Origin: Paenibacillus sp. PK3_47
GTDB lineage: Bacteria > Bacillota > Bacilli > Paenibacillales > Paenibacillaceae
DNA length: 64,000 nt
Reading direction: 5' to 3'
Assembly (NCBI RefSeq): GCF_023520895.1
Contig: NZ_CP026029.1
Coordinates: 496,001 to 560,000 of the forward strand
In this document: piece after piece, positions 43,614-53,945 of the stretch
Layout of the letters: each line of letters opens with the position of its first letter
How positions within the stretch are numbered: the stretch's first letter is position 1
The notes under the pieces: generated by a model
Database searches by the model: none
What the model was told of the DNA's origin: nothing
What the model saw: only the letters and a program-made list of their open reading frames with translations
Translations under genes and position numbers: made by a program

Positions 43614-45341
43614 TTAGCTCATAGCGGCTTTGCTGGCTTCCGCCAGACCCAGCATCTCCTGGGCATGGTGCAGTGTTTTTTCGGTAATTTCGACGCCGCC
43701 CAGCATCCGGGCAAGCTCCATAACGCGTCCTTCCTGCGACAGGGATTCCACCTCAGTCATTGTGCGGCCGTCCTCAACCTTTTTACGGATCAGGTACTGA
43801 TGGTCAGCCATACAGGCCACCTGCGGCAGGTGGGTAATGGAGAACACCTGGCAGGTCGAAGCAAGCTGTGACAATTTGTTCGCAATGGACTGGGCCGCAC
43901 GTCCGCTGACCCCGGTGTCCACTTCATCAAAGATCAGAACGGGAATTGCATCATGCCGCGCAAAGATACTCTTCATCGCCAGCATAATCCGGGACAGCTC
44001 CCCGCCGGAGGCAATTTTGCCGAGCGGTCTCAGCGGTTCTCCAGGGTTAGGGGAGATCATGAATTCTGCGCTGTCAATGCCCTGCCTTGTAAGGCGGTAA
44101 CGGCGTTCCCGGTATTCCACTCCCCGCGGGTCCTCCAGCGTATCCAGCTTAACCTGTAGCGAGGTCCGCTCCATCTGAAGGTCCTTAAGCTCACCTTCCA
44201 CCTGGGAAGCCAGTTCGGCGGCACACTTGGCCCTTGCGTGGCTTAATTCAAACGCGGCCTCCATTAATACCTCCAGGAGCCCGTCCCGTTTGAGCGTCAG
44301 CTTCCCGATATATTCATCTTTGTTCTCCAAAAGATCTGTCTCACGGTTAATCTGATCATAATATGCCAGAATCTGCTCCACGCTGTCCCCGTACTTACGG
44401 CGCAGGCCGGTGATCAGATCCAGCCGGTTCTCAATCTCCTCCAGGCGAGCCGGGTTGAACTCGATATCCTCACGGTAATCACGCAGCTGAAAAGCGGCAT
44501 CCTCCAGCTGGTAATAAGACGACTGCAGCTGATCCAGCACAGTCCGGAGCCCTTTCTCATCATAACGGACCGCATCTTCCAGCTTGGATATCACATTACC
44601 GATCGACGAGAGGCCTTGCCTGTCATACAGCAGTTCATACGCTCCGGATACCGAATCCATCATTTTCTCGCTGTGGGATAGTTTGACCCTTTCTTCGGCA
44701 AGTAATTCATCTTCGCCCGGTTTTAATCTTGCAGATGAAATTTCCTCCAGCTGAAAACGGTACAAATCCAGCATCTGGTACGCCTTCTGGCTGGATTCCT
44801 GCAGTTCGCGCAGCTCTTTTTCCACTTTGGCAAAGGCGGTATATTTCTCCTGGTAATCCGCTTTGAGCGGTCCGATCACTGCGTCGCCATATGTATCCAG
44901 CAGACCCAGATGGCGTTCAGCCTTCAGCAGATTCTGGTGCTCATGCTGCCCGTGAATATTGACGAGCTGTTCGCCGATCTCCCGGAGCATGCTGAGGTTG
45001 ACCATCTGGCCATTAACACGTGAAGTGCTTTTGCCCTGTGAGGTGATCTCACGCCGGATGACCAGATGTTCCTCCCGTTCCGCTCCGATCCCAAGACGCT
45101 CCAATGTGTCCCATACTGGATGAGAGCCCGGCAGGCTGAATAGCGCTTCCATCTCGGCCTTCTCACAGCCATAGCGGATGGAATCCGCTGAGCCGCGGCC
45201 GCCGGCGATCAGGGCAAGCGCATCAATAATAATCGATTTACCTGCACCGGTCTCCCCTGTAAGTACGTGAAAACCGGGGTGAAAATGCACATCCACCGCC
45301 TCAACAACGGCAAGATTGCGGATCGATAAAGTTTCTAACAC
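43614..45341 (-). CDS. recN: DNA repair protein RecN
   Basis: A 575-residue SMC-like ATPase that gathers double-strand breaks for recombination. Walker A is TGETGAGKSIIIDALALIAG, the two coiled-coil arms flank the middle, and the C-terminal NBD has KIASGGELSRIMLAMKSIFA and VLIFDEVDTGVSGRAAQSI. Start is GTG with GGAGG about ten bases upstream. It lies between argR and spoIVB as in B. subtilis. Confidence 0.96.
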   Translation of the reverse strand: MLETLSIRNLAVVEAVDVHFHPGFHVLTGETGAGKSIIIDALALIAGGRGSADSIRYGCEKAEMEALFSLPGSHPVWDTLERLGIGAEREEHLVIRREITSQGKSTSRVNGQMVNLSMLREIGEQLVNIHGQHEHQNLLKAERHLGLLDTYGDAVIGPLKADYQEKYTAFAKVEKELRELQESSQKAYQMLDLYRFQLEEISSARLKPGEDELLAEERVKLSHSEKMMDSVSGAYELLYDRQGLSSIGNVISKLEDAVRYDEKGLRTVLDQLQSSYYQLEDAAFQLRDYREDIEFNPARLEEIENRLDLITGLRRKYGDSVEQILAYYDQINRETDLLENKDEYIGKLTLKRDGLLEVLMEAAFELSHARAKCAAELASQVEGELKDLQMERTSLQVKLDTLEDPRGVEYRERRYRLTRQGIDSAEFMISPNPGEPLRPLGKIASGGELSRIMLAMKSIFARHDAIPVLIFDEVDTGVSGRAAQSIANKLSQLASTCQVFSITHLPQVACMADHQYLIRKKVEDGRTMTEVESLSQEGRVMELARMLGGVEITEKTLHHAQEMLGLAEASKAAMS

Positions 45342-45389
45342 GAATAGAACACCTCCGAAAAGATGATTGAATCCAATGAATGTATAAAA

Positions 45390-45839
45390 TCAGGAGATAT
45401 AACCCATCACCTGCGAAATCACGGTTTTGCTGTCCTCCGGCAGACGGCAGATAATCAGAATGGTATCATCACCGGAGATGGTGCCCATAATTTGCGGCCA
45501 GTCGATATTGTCGATCAGTGCAGCTACAGAATTAGCCGTTCCCGGAAGACACTTCATGACGACAAGGTTCCCGGAATAATCGATGTGGACAAAATTATCC
45601 ACCAGCACACGCTTCAGTTTCTGGGTCGGGTTGTAGCGCTGATCCGTCGGGAGTGAATATTTATACCGGCCGTCATCCATCGGCACCTTGATGAGCAGCA
45701 GCTCCTTGATATCACGGGATACGGTCGCCTGGGTAACCTGGAATCCGGCATCACGCAGCGCCTCCACCAGCTCATCCTGTGTTTCAATTTCCCTTTGGGT
45801 GATAATCTCACGAATCTTGATATGCCTGTGTCCCTTCAT
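45390..45839 (-). CDS. argR: Arginine repressor ArgR/AhrC
   Basis: A 149-residue hexameric arginine-responsive regulator. The winged helix has [20 protein letters not shown] and [20 protein letters not shown], and the C-terminal core has [20 protein letters not shown] and [12 protein letters not shown], where arginine binds via the GTANSVA and GDDT segments. It starts 29 bases downstream of the previous gene's stop, with GGAGGC upstream of the ATG. Confidence 0.95.
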   Translation of the reverse strand: MKGHRHIKIREIITQREIETQDELVEALRDAGFQVTQATVSRDIKELLLIKVPMDDGRYKYSLPTDQRYNPTQKLKRVLVDNFVHIDYSGNLVVMKCLPGTANSVAALIDNIDWPQIMGTISGDDTILIICRLPEDSKTVISQVMGYIS

Positions 45840-45868
45840 TATTGCCTCCTGTATTTATAAGTTGAACA

Positions 45869-46345
45869 TTAAGTCGATTCTCCATCATCTTTGCCAAATC
45901 TGATGACATGAATAGCCGAAGCTGCGGTATTTACATACAACACTCCGCTGCATTCGGGATAAATCAGCAAATACGGCAGCAGCGTATCACGGAGACCGCT
46001 TCCGGTAAACTCCAGCTGCTTGCGCGGCCGGGATAATATTACGAGATACAGCGAATCCTCTTCTTTGCTGGCCACATAATCTATAAACAGGCGGCTGTAC
46101 ATGGAGGACCCGTCCACATTAAAGGATAACGGGATCTTCAGCTTTCCGCCAATCACTTCATAGCCTGCAGCTTCCAGCAGACCGATACAAGGATGCGGTG
46201 CAATTTCCTTGTTAATCGGCACTCCGTCCTTCAGGAAGGAACGCGGAGAGCTCTGCAGCCATACCACCAACCGGTAAATCAGAAATACCGCTACTGCAAC
46301 TCCTACGAGTACCATAATGACCTGATCGGAGCTTGCCAACGCCAT
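45869..46345 (-). CDS. Hypothetical protein with N-terminal membrane helix
   Basis: A 158-residue protein. One transmembrane helix near residues 9-30 (QVIMVLVGVAVAVFLIYRLV) leads to a soluble domain with KEIAPHPCIGLLEAAGYEVI, SRLFIDYVASKEEDSLYLVI and YPECSGVLYVNTAASAIHVI. The soluble part resembles a small nuclease-like or PD-(D/E)XK-like fold only vaguely; I do not name a family. Start uncertain: ATG 46345 is used here, but a TTG two codons later is better spaced from GAGG. It lies between tlyA and argR. Confidence 0.75.
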   Translation of the reverse strand: MALASSDQVIMVLVGVAVAVFLIYRLVVWLQSSPRSFLKDGVPINKEIAPHPCIGLLEAAGYEVIGGKLKIPLSFNVDGSSMYSRLFIDYVASKEEDSLYLVILSRPRKQLEFTGSGLRDTLLPYLLIYPECSGVLYVNTAASAIHVIRFGKDDGEST

Positions 46346-46415
46346 CACCTCGGTGATTACTTCGCGCGAGGGGCAATGAAATCCTGCTTTTTTCCGCCCC
46401 GGAACTATACCTGCC

Positions 46416-46466
46416 GGAAAACAAGAAGAAACGGCGTCCCGTCATCCTGGATAACGATACCGTTTC
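46416..46466 (-). terminator. tlyA terminator
   Basis: GAAACGG and CCGTTTC pair, with an inner CGTTATCC/GGATGACG arm, followed by TTCTTGTTTT on the minus strand. The closing stem and tail (CCGTTTCTTCTTGTTTT) are the same 17 bases as in the deoB leader at 10.6 kb. Confidence 0.8.
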
Positions 46467-46501
46467 GCTGGTCCATCCCTATAGCATTAGCAAAAGAAAA
46501 C

Positions 46502-47374
46502 TCATCGTTTCTTCGGTGAGTTTCCATTGGTGTTGGCCGTAAAAGTCACTGTGGCTTCCTTAATTACGGCATCGGCAAGTGTCCCGAAGGTCTCCGCAGA
46601 CTGATCCGCAGGAGTCTCCACGCCTTCCTCAGGCAGCAGCTTCCAATGGGCCAGAAATTCAATATTCCCTTCACCACCGGTAATCGGTGAGAAGGTCAGG
46701 CCTTCAAGCACGTAGCCCAGCTCTGCCGCCATCGTCAGTACGTTGACCAGCACCTCTTTATGCACAGCGGAATCACGCACTACCCCGGATTTCCCGACCT
46801 TCTCCCGGCCGGCTTCAAATTGCGGCTTGATCAGCGCAGCGATATCCGCCGGACGGTTCAGCAGAGCCATGAGTGGCGGCAATATGATTTTAAGTGATAT
46901 GAAGGAGACATCAATGCTGGCAAAATCGGGGACCGGACCCTTAAGGTCAGGCGGCATCATATAACGGAAGTTGGTCCGCTCCATTACGCTGACCCGCTCA
47001 TCATTGCGCAGGCTCCAGTCCAGCTGGTTGTAGCCGACATCAATGGCATAGACATGGCTGGCCCCGTTCTGCAGGGCACAATCCGTGAACCCTCCGGTGG
47101 AAGCGCCGATATCCAGCATAATCCGGCCGTTAAGGTCAATCCCGAACTTGCGGAGCGCTTTCTCCAGCTTCAATCCGCCGCGGCTGACATACGGGTGCAC
47201 TGCACCTTTGACCTTCAGGGCCGCATTGCGGGATACCTTCATCCCCGCCTTCTCAATCCGTTCTTCATCCGCCAGCACCAGGCCTGCCATAATGGCAGCC
47301 TTGGCCTTCTCGCGGCTTTCATAAAAACCCTGCTCTACCAGCAGGACATCAATCCGTTCCTTAGGGTGTTCCAT
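46502..47374 (-). CDS. tlyA: TlyA-type 16S/23S rRNA 2'-O-methyltransferase (YqxC)
   Basis: A 290-residue protein with an N-terminal S4 RNA-binding domain (ERIDVLLVEQGFYESREKAKA) and an FtsJ-like methyltransferase domain (LDIGASTGGFTDCALQNGA for SAM, VDVGYNQLDW, ASIDVSFISLK). The C-terminus after about 245 is an unconserved Glu/Thr/Asn tail. Start chosen at 47374, six bases after GGGAG. It follows dxs as in B. subtilis. Confidence 0.9.
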   Translation of the reverse strand: MEHPKERIDVLLVEQGFYESREKAKAAIMAGLVLADEERIEKAGMKVSRNAALKVKGAVHPYVSRGGLKLEKALRKFGIDLNGRIMLDIGASTGGFTDCALQNGASHVYAIDVGYNQLDWSLRNDERVSVMERTNFRYMMPPDLKGPVPDFASIDVSFISLKIILPPLMALLNRPADIAALIKPQFEAGREKVGKSGVVRDSAVHKEVLVNVLTMAAELGYVLEGLTFSPITGGEGNIEFLAHWKLLPEEGVETPADQSAETFGTLADAVIKEATVTFTANTNGNSPKKR

Positions 47375-47422
47375 GGTCATCTCCCGATCATTCTTGGGTT
47401 GCAGTAATAAAGCTTCCTTGCT

Positions 47423-49327
47423 TCAAGAAGTTGAAGTTGTTTTATAGGTATATTTACTTAGCGCCTTCATTGCACGGATACGTCCGCATAATGCTTCAAC
47501 GGTAAGATTGGTCTCCTGGCGCTGCTCTTTGATGGAGCCGTGCTCGACAAATACATCCGGCACACCCATCAAATGTACACGGGCATCGTAAATCTCATGC
47601 TCTGCAAAGAACTCCAGCACGCTGCTTCCCAGGCTTCCCGCCTGGCAGGCTTCCTCCAGTACGACCATACCGGTTCCGGCACGGGCCAGACTCAGCAGCA
47701 TATCATTATCCAGCGGCTTCAGGAAACGGGCATTGACAACGCTAAGCTGGATGCCTTCACGCTTCAGCAGCTCTGACGCCTCTTCGGCCACCTGCACCAT
47801 CGGCCCGCAGGCCAGTACAGCATAATCGTCGCCGGGACGCAGCCGCTCCCAGGATCCGATCGGCAGGCTGCGCAGCTCGGTATCCAGCTCTACCCCGGTT
47901 CCTTCAATTCTCGGATAACGGTACGCAATCGGCCCGTCGTTGTATTCCAGCGCTGTCTTCATCATGTGGCGCAGTTCATTTTCATCCTTCGGCATCATCA
48001 TCACCAGATTCGGAATATGACGCATGAATGCAATGTCATACACCCCCTGGTGCGTCTCTCCGTCGGCGCCTACAAAGCCTGCCCGGTCAATCGCAAACAT
48101 AACATTGGCATTATGGCGGCAGATATCATGGACAATCTGGTCGTAAGCCCGCTGCATGAAGGTGGAATAGACGGCATACACCGGCTTCATCCCTTCCATC
48201 GCCAAAGCTGCGCAGAGGGTAGCGGCGTGCTGCTCGGCTATACCAACATCAATCATCCGGTCCGGAAATTCCTTGGCAAAAGGAAACAGACCGGATCCGC
48301 CAGGCATCGCCGGAGTTACCGCAATCAGACGTTTGTCCACATGGCCGAGTTCAATCAGCGTCTGGCCGAACACCTCGGTGTACATCGGATTGCCGACAAC
48401 CTTAAGCGACTGGCCTGACTCGATTTTGTAAGGGGAAATGGCATGGGATTTATAGAAATCGGTTTCAGCCGGTTTATAGCCCTTACCTTTGGTAGTCAGA
48501 ACATGCACCAGTACCGGACCCGATACATTGTCAGCCTGATGGAAGGCGTCGATCAGCTTCTCTACATCATGGCCGTCTACCGGTCCGAGATACGTAAAGC
48601 CCAGCTCCTCAAATAAAACGCCGGGAACCATCATATATTTAAGACTGTCCTTCACCTTCTCGGCCGTCTTGGCAAGCTTGCCGCCGATGGCCGGAATTTT
48701 GCGGAGCAGCCCCTCCACTTCATCCTTGGCGCGCAGATAATGTTTATCTGAGCGGATTTTGCTCAGGTAATTGTGCATGGCCCCTACATTCGGTGCAATG
48801 GACATTTCATTATCATTCAGGATAACCATCAGCTTGCGCTGCTCATGGCCGATATGGTTAAGGGCTTCAAAGGCCATCCCGCCGGTCAGCGCCCCGTCAC
48901 CGATTACAGCGATGACTTTGTTGTCCTCGCCTTTCAGATCACGGGCCATTGCCATACCTATTGCCGCTGACAGGGAGGTGCTGCTGTGCCCGGCTTCCCA
49001 GACATCATGCTCACTCTCCGAGCGTTTGACGAAGCCGCATAAGCCGTCACGCTTGCGCAGGGTGTCAAAACGGTCCTTGCGGCCGGTCAGAATTTTATGG
49101 ACATAAGCCTGGTGTCCGACGTCATATATCATTTTGTCCCGGGGACTGTCATAGCAATAGTGCAAGGCCAGCGTGAGCTCCACTACCCCGAGATTGGATC
49201 CAAGGTGCCCGCCGGTCAGGGTTAGCTTCTCGATCAGAAACCGGCGGATCTCCTCCGCAAGGGTAGTCAGTTCCCCGACTGACAAGGTTTTCAGTTGCTT
49301 CGGATCATTTATTTGTGGAAGCAGCAC
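47423..49327 (-). CDS. dxs: 1-deoxy-D-xylulose-5-phosphate synthase
   Basis: A 634-residue thiamine-diphosphate enzyme that makes DXP from pyruvate and glyceraldehyde-3-phosphate, the first step of the MEP isoprenoid pathway. N-terminal [23 protein letters not shown] motif [20 protein letters not shown], and the transketolase domain with [20 protein letters not shown]. The GTG at 49327 has GGGG eight bases upstream and gives the standard length; the 29 extra codons of the longer frame overlap the promoter. Feeds IspA next door. Confidence 0.95.
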   Translation of the reverse strand: MLLPQINDPKQLKTLSVGELTTLAEEIRRFLIEKLTLTGGHLGSNLGVVELTLALHYCYDSPRDKMIYDVGHQAYVHKILTGRKDRFDTLRKRDGLCGFVKRSESEHDVWEAGHSSTSLSAAIGMAMARDLKGEDNKVIAVIGDGALTGGMAFEALNHIGHEQRKLMVILNDNEMSIAPNVGAMHNYLSKIRSDKHYLRAKDEVEGLLRKIPAIGGKLAKTAEKVKDSLKYMMVPGVLFEELGFTYLGPVDGHDVEKLIDAFHQADNVSGPVLVHVLTTKGKGYKPAETDFYKSHAISPYKIESGQSLKVVGNPMYTEVFGQTLIELGHVDKRLIAVTPAMPGGSGLFPFAKEFPDRMIDVGIAEQHAATLCAALAMEGMKPVYAVYSTFMQRAYDQIVHDICRHNANVMFAIDRAGFVGADGETHQGVYDIAFMRHIPNLVMMMPKDENELRHMMKTALEYNDGPIAYRYPRIEGTGVELDTELRSLPIGSWERLRPGDDYAVLACGPMVQVAEEASELLKREGIQLSVVNARFLKPLDNDMLLSLARAGTGMVVLEEACQAGSLGSSVLEFFAEHEIYDARVHLMGVPDVFVEHGSIKEQRQETNLTVEALCGRIRAMKALSKYTYKTTSTS

Positions 49328-49369
49328 GAGTATTCCCCGCTTTCCTAGATGTTGTAAAATATAAACCCC

Positions 49370-49411
49370 ATTATAACACAAACGAAACGGCTGTCGAAAC
49401 ACAGCCGTTTC
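49370..49411 (-). promoter_or_regulatory. ispA terminator and dxs promoter
   Basis: GAAACGGCTGT and ACAGCCGTTTC pair around GTTTCG just after ispA. The descending arm doubles as a promoter: TCGACA (49392-49397), 16 bases, TATAAT (49370-49375). A TGTCGAA heptamer on plus (49392-49398) overlaps the -35, so Spo0A binding is possible, but a single 7-mer is weak evidence. Confidence 0.5.
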
Positions 49412-49420
49412 CAAAATGCT

Positions 49421-50368
49421 CTAATGATCCCTGGCCATTAAGTAATCCGCGATTTCCAGCAGGCGTGACGGATCGGGAAAACCGCCCTCCAGGACGGCCT
49501 TCCTGGCTGCATCCGTCAGCCGTTTCACTTCATCACGCGAGGCTTCCAGCCCGATGAAGTAAGGATAGGTTACCTTCTGCTGCTTAATATCGCTGCCAGT
49601 CTTCTTGCCGAGCTTGCCTTCATCCCCGACAAGATCAAGAATATCATCCTGGACCTGAAAGGCCAGGCCGATATGTGTGCCGAATTCACGCAGCGCCGCG
49701 AGCTGCTCCGTGTCCGCCCCGGCAATCCGCCCTCCCGCAAGCAGCGAGAAGACAATCAGATCGCCGGTCTTGTGAAGGTGGATGTACTGCAGCTGCGCCA
49801 GATCAGTAAGGCCCTGCTCCCCTTCCATGTCGGCAATCTGTCCGCCGACCATGCCGCGCGGTCCGGCCATTTCCGCCAGATCCTCCACAATGGAAAGCGT
49901 GTGCTCTGCAGGAATGCCGTATTTGCGTGAAGACTGCACAATGCTGTAGAACGCATGGGTCAGCAGTGCATCGCCGGCCAGAATAGCAGCGGCTTCACCG
50001 AACACTTTATGGTTCGTCAGCTTCCCCCGGCGGTAGTCGTCGTTGTCCATCGCCGGCAGATCGTCATGGATTAAGGAATAGGTATGGACCATCTCGATAG
50101 CTGCCGCCACCGGAAGAGCCGCCTCCCGGCGTCCTCCCAGCGCTTCGCATGCGGCGATGACGAGCAGCGGGCGGAGGCGTTTGCCTCCGGCCTGCAGCGA
50201 GTAGTTCATCGCTTCCTTAAGATGGGCCGGGACTGTCCACTCCGCCGGAAGCGTGCCGCCCAGCTCCTTCATCACATCCGCGCCAGCCTCGGCAATGTAC
50301 TCCTCCAGCGGCTTGCGGCCGGACACCTCAGCCGCGGAGGCTGCCTCCAGGCTGTGCTCAGAACGGCT
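49421..50368 (-). CDS. ispA: Polyprenyl (farnesyl) diphosphate synthase IspA
   Basis: A 315-residue trans-prenyltransferase that builds farnesyl diphosphate from IPP and DMAPP. The first Asp-rich motif is in SLIHDDLPAMDNDDYRRGK, the second in FQVQDDILDLVGD, and GGKRLRPLLVIAACEALGG is the IPP-binding segment. ATG at 50368 has AGGGG six bases upstream and overlaps the xseB stop by 11 bases; the longer frame extends into xseB. Confidence 0.93.
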   Translation of the reverse strand, partial: SRSEHSLEAASAAEVSGRKPLEEYIAEAGADVMKELGGTLPAEWTVPAHLKEAMNYSLQAGGKRLRPLLVIAACEALGGRREAALPVAAAIEMVHTYSLIHDDLPAMDNDDYRRGKLTNHKVFGEAAAILAGDALLTHAFYSIVQSSRKYGIPAEHTLSIVEDLAEMAGPRGMVGGQIADMEGEQGLTDLAQLQYIHLHKTGDLIVFSLLAGGRIAGADTEQLAALREFGTHIGLAFQVQDDILDLVGDEGKLGKKTGSDIKQQKVTYPYFIGLEASRDEVKRLTDAARKAVLEGGFPDPSRLLEIADYLMARDH

Positions 50369-50615
50369 CATCGCTATCCCCTTCCAGGCGGGCGCCGAAA
50401 GGTTTCTTGCGCAGTTCTCCATCCTCCACTGTGATCATCTCAATCTTGCGTTCCACCTGCTCCAGCTTGCTGCCGCACAGCTGGGACAGCTTCATGCCCT
50501 GCTGGAACAAATCGATTGCCTTCTCCAGGGGAACGTCTCCGTGCTCAAGCTCCCGCACGATTTCTTCCAGCCGCTCCATGGCTCCTTCAAAATCAAGCTC
50601 CGCTTCCTTCGTCAT
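50358..50615 (-). CDS. xseB: Exodeoxyribonuclease VII small subunit
   Basis: An 85-residue helical-hairpin protein: DFEGAMERLEEIVRELEHGD, VPLEKAIDLFQQGMKLSQLC, then KLEQVERKIEMI. It binds along the large subunit to form the ExoVII nuclease. Overlaps xseA by 23 bases and ispA by 11, a tightly packed operon in the usual order xseA-xseB-ispA. Confidence 0.94.
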   Translation of the reverse strand: MTKEAELDFEGAMERLEEIVRELEHGDVPLEKAIDLFQQGMKLSQLCGSKLEQVERKIEMITVEDGELRKKPFGARLEGDSDEPF

Positions 50616-51972
50616 TCGTTTTACCCTCCTCCTTCATTCCCCATACCTGGCAGCTTAACTTGCCGTCACTCAGCTTTATATTCACCAGGTCGCCCATTTC
50701 AACTTCCTTAAGCGACTTGATCAGATGCTCTTCATTCTCGTCGTACACGAGGCTGTAGCCCCGTGACATTACCTTCAGCGGGCTGAGCGCATCCAGATGC
50801 CTCAGCTCCGATACATAACGTGAACGCTTGTCCCGCAGGCGCGCCTGCATGGCCCCCGTCAGCTGACGGGTCACGCTCTCCGTGCGCTGCCGGGCCGCGC
50901 TCACACTGGCCAGCGGGTGGAACCGCTGCAGGCTGTGGTGCAGCACCGCCTGGCGTTCACGCGCCAGGCGGTGCCGGGTCTGCGCGGCGCGGCTCAGTGC
51001 CACGCGCAGATTGTCCAGCCGCTGCGCGTGCTGGGCCAGCTGGCGGCGGGGGCCGACCAGCGCCAGCGAGCGCTGCAGCGAGGCCAGGCGCTCGCCGCCC
51101 CGCTGGGAGCGGCGCAGCAGGCCCTGGCGCAGCCGGTGCTCGGCTGTGCGCAGCTGCGCGGCCAGCTCGGCCGCGTTCGGCACGGCGAGCTCCGCGGCCG
51201 CCGTCGGTGTCGCCGCGCGCAGGTCAGCGGCGAAATCGGCGATCGTGAAGTCGGTCTCGTGCCCCACGGCCGAGATGACCGGAATGCCCGAGGCGGCAAT
51301 CGCCCGGGCCACAGGCTCCTCGTTGAAGGCCCACAGCTCCTCCAGCGAGCCGCCTCCCCGGCCGACGATCAGCACGTCGGCTTCACCCATATCGTTCAGC
51401 GCCTCTATCGCCTTCACGATGGAAGGGCCTGCACCCTTGCCTTGTACCAGCACGGGATAGAGTACAACTGAAACCTGCGGGAACCGCCGCTGCAGTGTAA
51501 TGATAATATCCCGGACGGCTGCTCCCGTCGGCGAAGTCACCACCCCGACACAGCGCGGATACCGCGGCAGGGGCCGTTTGCGTTCCGCAGCGAACAGCCC
51601 TTCCTGCTCCAGCTTGCGCTTGAGCTGCTCATACGCCATATACAGGCTGCCGATTCCGTCAGGCTGCATATGGGTCGCATAGAACTGGTACTGCCCGTCC
51701 CGTTCATAGACGGTTACGTTGCCCCTTGCTATGACCTTGGTGCCTTCCTTCGGGACAAACGGCAGCCGCTGGTTGTGCGAAGCGAACATGATCGATTTGA
51801 TCCGGCTGCTCTCATCCTTCAGCGTGAAGTACATATGGCCGCTGCCGTGATGGGTGAAGTTCGAGATCTCTCCGCGGATCCATACGTCTGAGAGAACGAC
51901 GTCAGAGTCCAGCTTCATGCGGATATAACGGTTAAGATCTTTAATCGAGTAAATTTTCCGTTCTGCCGCCAT
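50593..51972 (-). CDS. xseA: Exodeoxyribonuclease VII large subunit
   Basis: A 459-residue subunit with an N-terminal OB fold (LDSDVVLSDVWIRGEISNFT), the catalytic domain (VGVVTSPTGAAVRDIIITLQ, VLIVGRGGGSLEELWAFNEE, AVGHETDFTIADFAADLRAA) and a long Arg/Gln/Ala-rich coiled coil. The coiled-coil segment is visibly more GC-rich than the rest of the gene. Degrades single-stranded DNA from both ends in repair. Confidence 0.95.
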   Translation of the reverse strand: MAAERKIYSIKDLNRYIRMKLDSDVVLSDVWIRGEISNFTHHGSGHMYFTLKDESSRIKSIMFASHNQRLPFVPKEGTKVIARGNVTVYERDGQYQFYATHMQPDGIGSLYMAYEQLKRKLEQEGLFAAERKRPLPRYPRCVGVVTSPTGAAVRDIIITLQRRFPQVSVVLYPVLVQGKGAGPSIVKAIEALNDMGEADVLIVGRGGGSLEELWAFNEEPVARAIAASGIPVISAVGHETDFTIADFAADLRAATPTAAAELAVPNAAELAAQLRTAEHRLRQGLLRRSQRGGERLASLQRSLALVGPRRQLAQHAQRLDNLRVALSRAAQTRHRLARERQAVLHHSLQRFHPLASVSAARQRTESVTRQLTGAMQARLRDKRSRYVSELRHLDALSPLKVMSRGYSLVYDENEEHLIKSLKEVEMGDLVNIKLSDGKLSCQVWGMKEEGKTNDEGSGA

Positions 51973-51981
51973 AAGCAGCTC

Positions 51982-52839
51982 CTATTCCAATCCGTGACGG
52001 CGTTTGGCCGCGATCAGCGTGTTGCTCATCAGCATGGTGATCGTCATCGGGCCTACTCCGCCAGGAACAGGTGTAATATATCCGGCTACTTCCTTGGCAC
52101 TCTCATAATCTACATCACCGGCCAGCTTGCCGTTGTCGAGCCGGTTCATCCCGACATCAATAACTACAGCACCCGGCTTCACATACGAACCGTCAATGAA
52201 ATTGGCGCGGCCGATCGCCACAACCAGGATATCCGCCTGGCGGCAAAGTTCGGCCATGTTCGCTGTGCGGGAATGGCACATGGTCACCGTAGCATTCTCG
52301 CGCTGCAGCAGCAGGGAGACCGGCTTGCCGACAATATTGCTGCGGCCGATGACCACGGCATGCTTGCCGGACAGTCCGGTGCCTGTCCGTTTGATAAGCT
52401 CAATGACGCCGGCAGGCGTGCATGGAAGCAGGCTGTCATCGCCAATCACCAGATTACCGACATTTACGGGATGAAAACCGTCAACATCCTTCTCAACGGC
52501 AATCGCATCGATGACCGCCTTCTCTTCAATATGCTTCGGCAGCGGCAGCTGTACCAGAATACCGTCAATATTATCCCGGCTGTTCAATTCTGCCACAAGC
52601 GCCAGCAGCTCCTCCTGGGTAGTGGAAGCATCCAGCCTGTGCACCTCCGAGTGGAATCCAAGCTCGATGCAGGATTTCTCCTTGTTGCGCACATAGACCT
52701 GGGAAGCCGGATCTTCACCGACAAGAACGACAGCAAGACCGGGCTTCACATTATGCTCCGCCAAGGCTTTAACCTCCCGGGAAATGTCAATACGAATTTC
52801 GTCTGATACCTGTTTACCGCTGATGATTGCTGCTGTCAT
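51982..52839 (-). CDS. folD: Methylenetetrahydrofolate dehydrogenase/cyclohydrolase FolD
   Basis: A 285-residue bifunctional enzyme converting 5,10-methylene-THF to 10-formyl-THF. Catalytic Lys in [16 protein letters not shown], the folate loop [12 protein letters not shown], and the NADP-binding [20 protein letters not shown]. It ends nine bases upstream of xseA and starts 37 bases after nusB, so it sits within the nusB-folD-xseA-xseB-ispA transcript. Confidence 0.95.
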   Translation of the reverse strand: MTAAIISGKQVSDEIRIDISREVKALAEHNVKPGLAVVLVGEDPASQVYVRNKEKSCIELGFHSEVHRLDASTTQEELLALVAELNSRDNIDGILVQLPLPKHIEEKAVIDAIAVEKDVDGFHPVNVGNLVIGDDSLLPCTPAGVIELIKRTGTGLSGKHAVVIGRSNIVGKPVSLLLQRENATVTMCHSRTANMAELCRQADILVVAIGRANFIDGSYVKPGAVVIDVGMNRLDNGKLAGDVDYESAKEVAGYITPVPGGVGPMTITMLMSNTLIAAKRRHGLE

Positions 52840-52876
52840 TGTAAGCCTCTCCCCTTTTGTCTGCTTTGTATTACAT

Positions 52877-53326
52877 CTACAGCTCGCTTTTGAGCTTGTC
52901 GATATCCTGAATCATTTTGCCAAGTACGCCGTTAACGAATTTCCCCGAATCATCTGTGCCGAAGTGTTTGGCCAGATCAATCGCCTCATTGACGGCAACC
53001 TTGGCCGGAACATCATCCGCAAAGACCATCTCAAACGTTGCCAGACGCAGAATTTGGCGGTCCACACGCGACAGGCGGCTCATCTGCCAGCCCTTCAGGT
53101 AATGCTCGAGCATATCATCGATGCCTACCTTGTGCTCCCACACACCGTTTACATGCTCCACAACATAAGCCTTCAGCTCATTCTCATCTGTAATAACACG
53201 TTCGGTCTCGTTCTCTTCCGAAGCTTCCTCAAGCAGCATTTCCACGGCTTCCGCGCTGTCCACATCATTCATTTCCATCTGGTACAGGCTTTGAACAATA
53301 ATCTCTCTTGCTAAACGTCTCTTCAT
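52877..53326 (-). CDS. nusB: Transcription antitermination factor NusB
   Basis: A 149-residue all-helical protein that binds boxA RNA with NusE/S10 to keep RNA polymerase elongating through rRNA operons. N-terminal [20 protein letters not shown], an acidic insert ([14 protein letters not shown]), and C-terminal [20 protein letters not shown] with [17 protein letters not shown] precedes the ATG. First gene after a 0.7-kb gap, so a promoter must lie there. Confidence 0.94.
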   Translation of the reverse strand: MKRRLAREIIVQSLYQMEMNDVDSAEAVEMLLEEASEENETERVITDENELKAYVVEHVNGVWEHKVGIDDMLEHYLKGWQMSRLSRVDRQILRLATFEMVFADDVPAKVAVNEAIDLAKHFGTDDSGKFVNGVLGKMIQDIDKLKSEL

Positions 53327-53429
53327 GTGTTCCTCCTAAAATCATATCTCGCATTCTTATATGGTCAAACATTGTTTCTGTTATTCTAATGCAGGCATAC
53401 ACTGCTGCTCATTACTACAGCTTCCATAG

Positions 53430-53585
53430 CAGCACTTCGTACAGTTATTGTAAGCAAATAACGGTAATCTCTATCCCTAATTGTATTTCGTACAGTTAAA
53501 AACCGGCCGTTGCTTCACTGGGGTGCATATGCCGGTATCTAATTGTACGAAATACAGTTAACCGGATTTTTAAGCGTTGAACAGC
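53430..53585. repeat. TAATTGTA/TACAGTTA hairpin repeats upstream of nusB
   Basis: Two complete hairpins, at about 53479-53500 and 53540-53561, share arms TAATTGTA and TACAGTTA. One loop reads TTTCG, the other its complement CGAAA. A half copy (TTCGTACAGTTA) is at about 53436-53448. The rest of the gap up to 53940 shows no gene or clear signal. Confidence 0.65.
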
Positions 53586-53945
53586 CGGAATAGCTGCACA
53601 TATTACATTTCAGCAGTTCATTGCTCTGCCATGCGCCGGCTCTGGATAGTAAAGTTCCAGCACTAGCTGGATTTCCTCCACTTAATTTCATCTTATTACC
53701 GTTGATTAGGTCATTTGGTGGAATGCCTCCCGTTAATTCAGCCCATCATTCATTTTCGTAAGAAAAGCTGCTGATTTAAAAGGAGTTTTTCAACTAAGAC
53801 CGCATATACCGGTGTTAACGGGAATTTAAGCGGAGAAATTCCCATTAGATATTTTTGGAGAACGCTCAAGGCCAGCTACCCGGCATTATCATTCGGGGTA
53901 CCCGCAGCGGCTGCCCCAATCTAAGCACAAGGCCCCTTTCAGCAA

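Noticed and set aside
49392..49398. 0A box controlling dxs
   Set aside because: A lone TGTCGAA heptamer is expected several times by chance in 64 kb and here is also part of a terminator stem. Mentioned with the promoter but not claimed as a site.
50820..51471. Long plus-strand frames (142-192 residues) opposite xseA
   Set aside because: They are shadows of the GC-rich coiled-coil part of xseA. Composition is Ala/Arg/Pro biased and there is no start signal.
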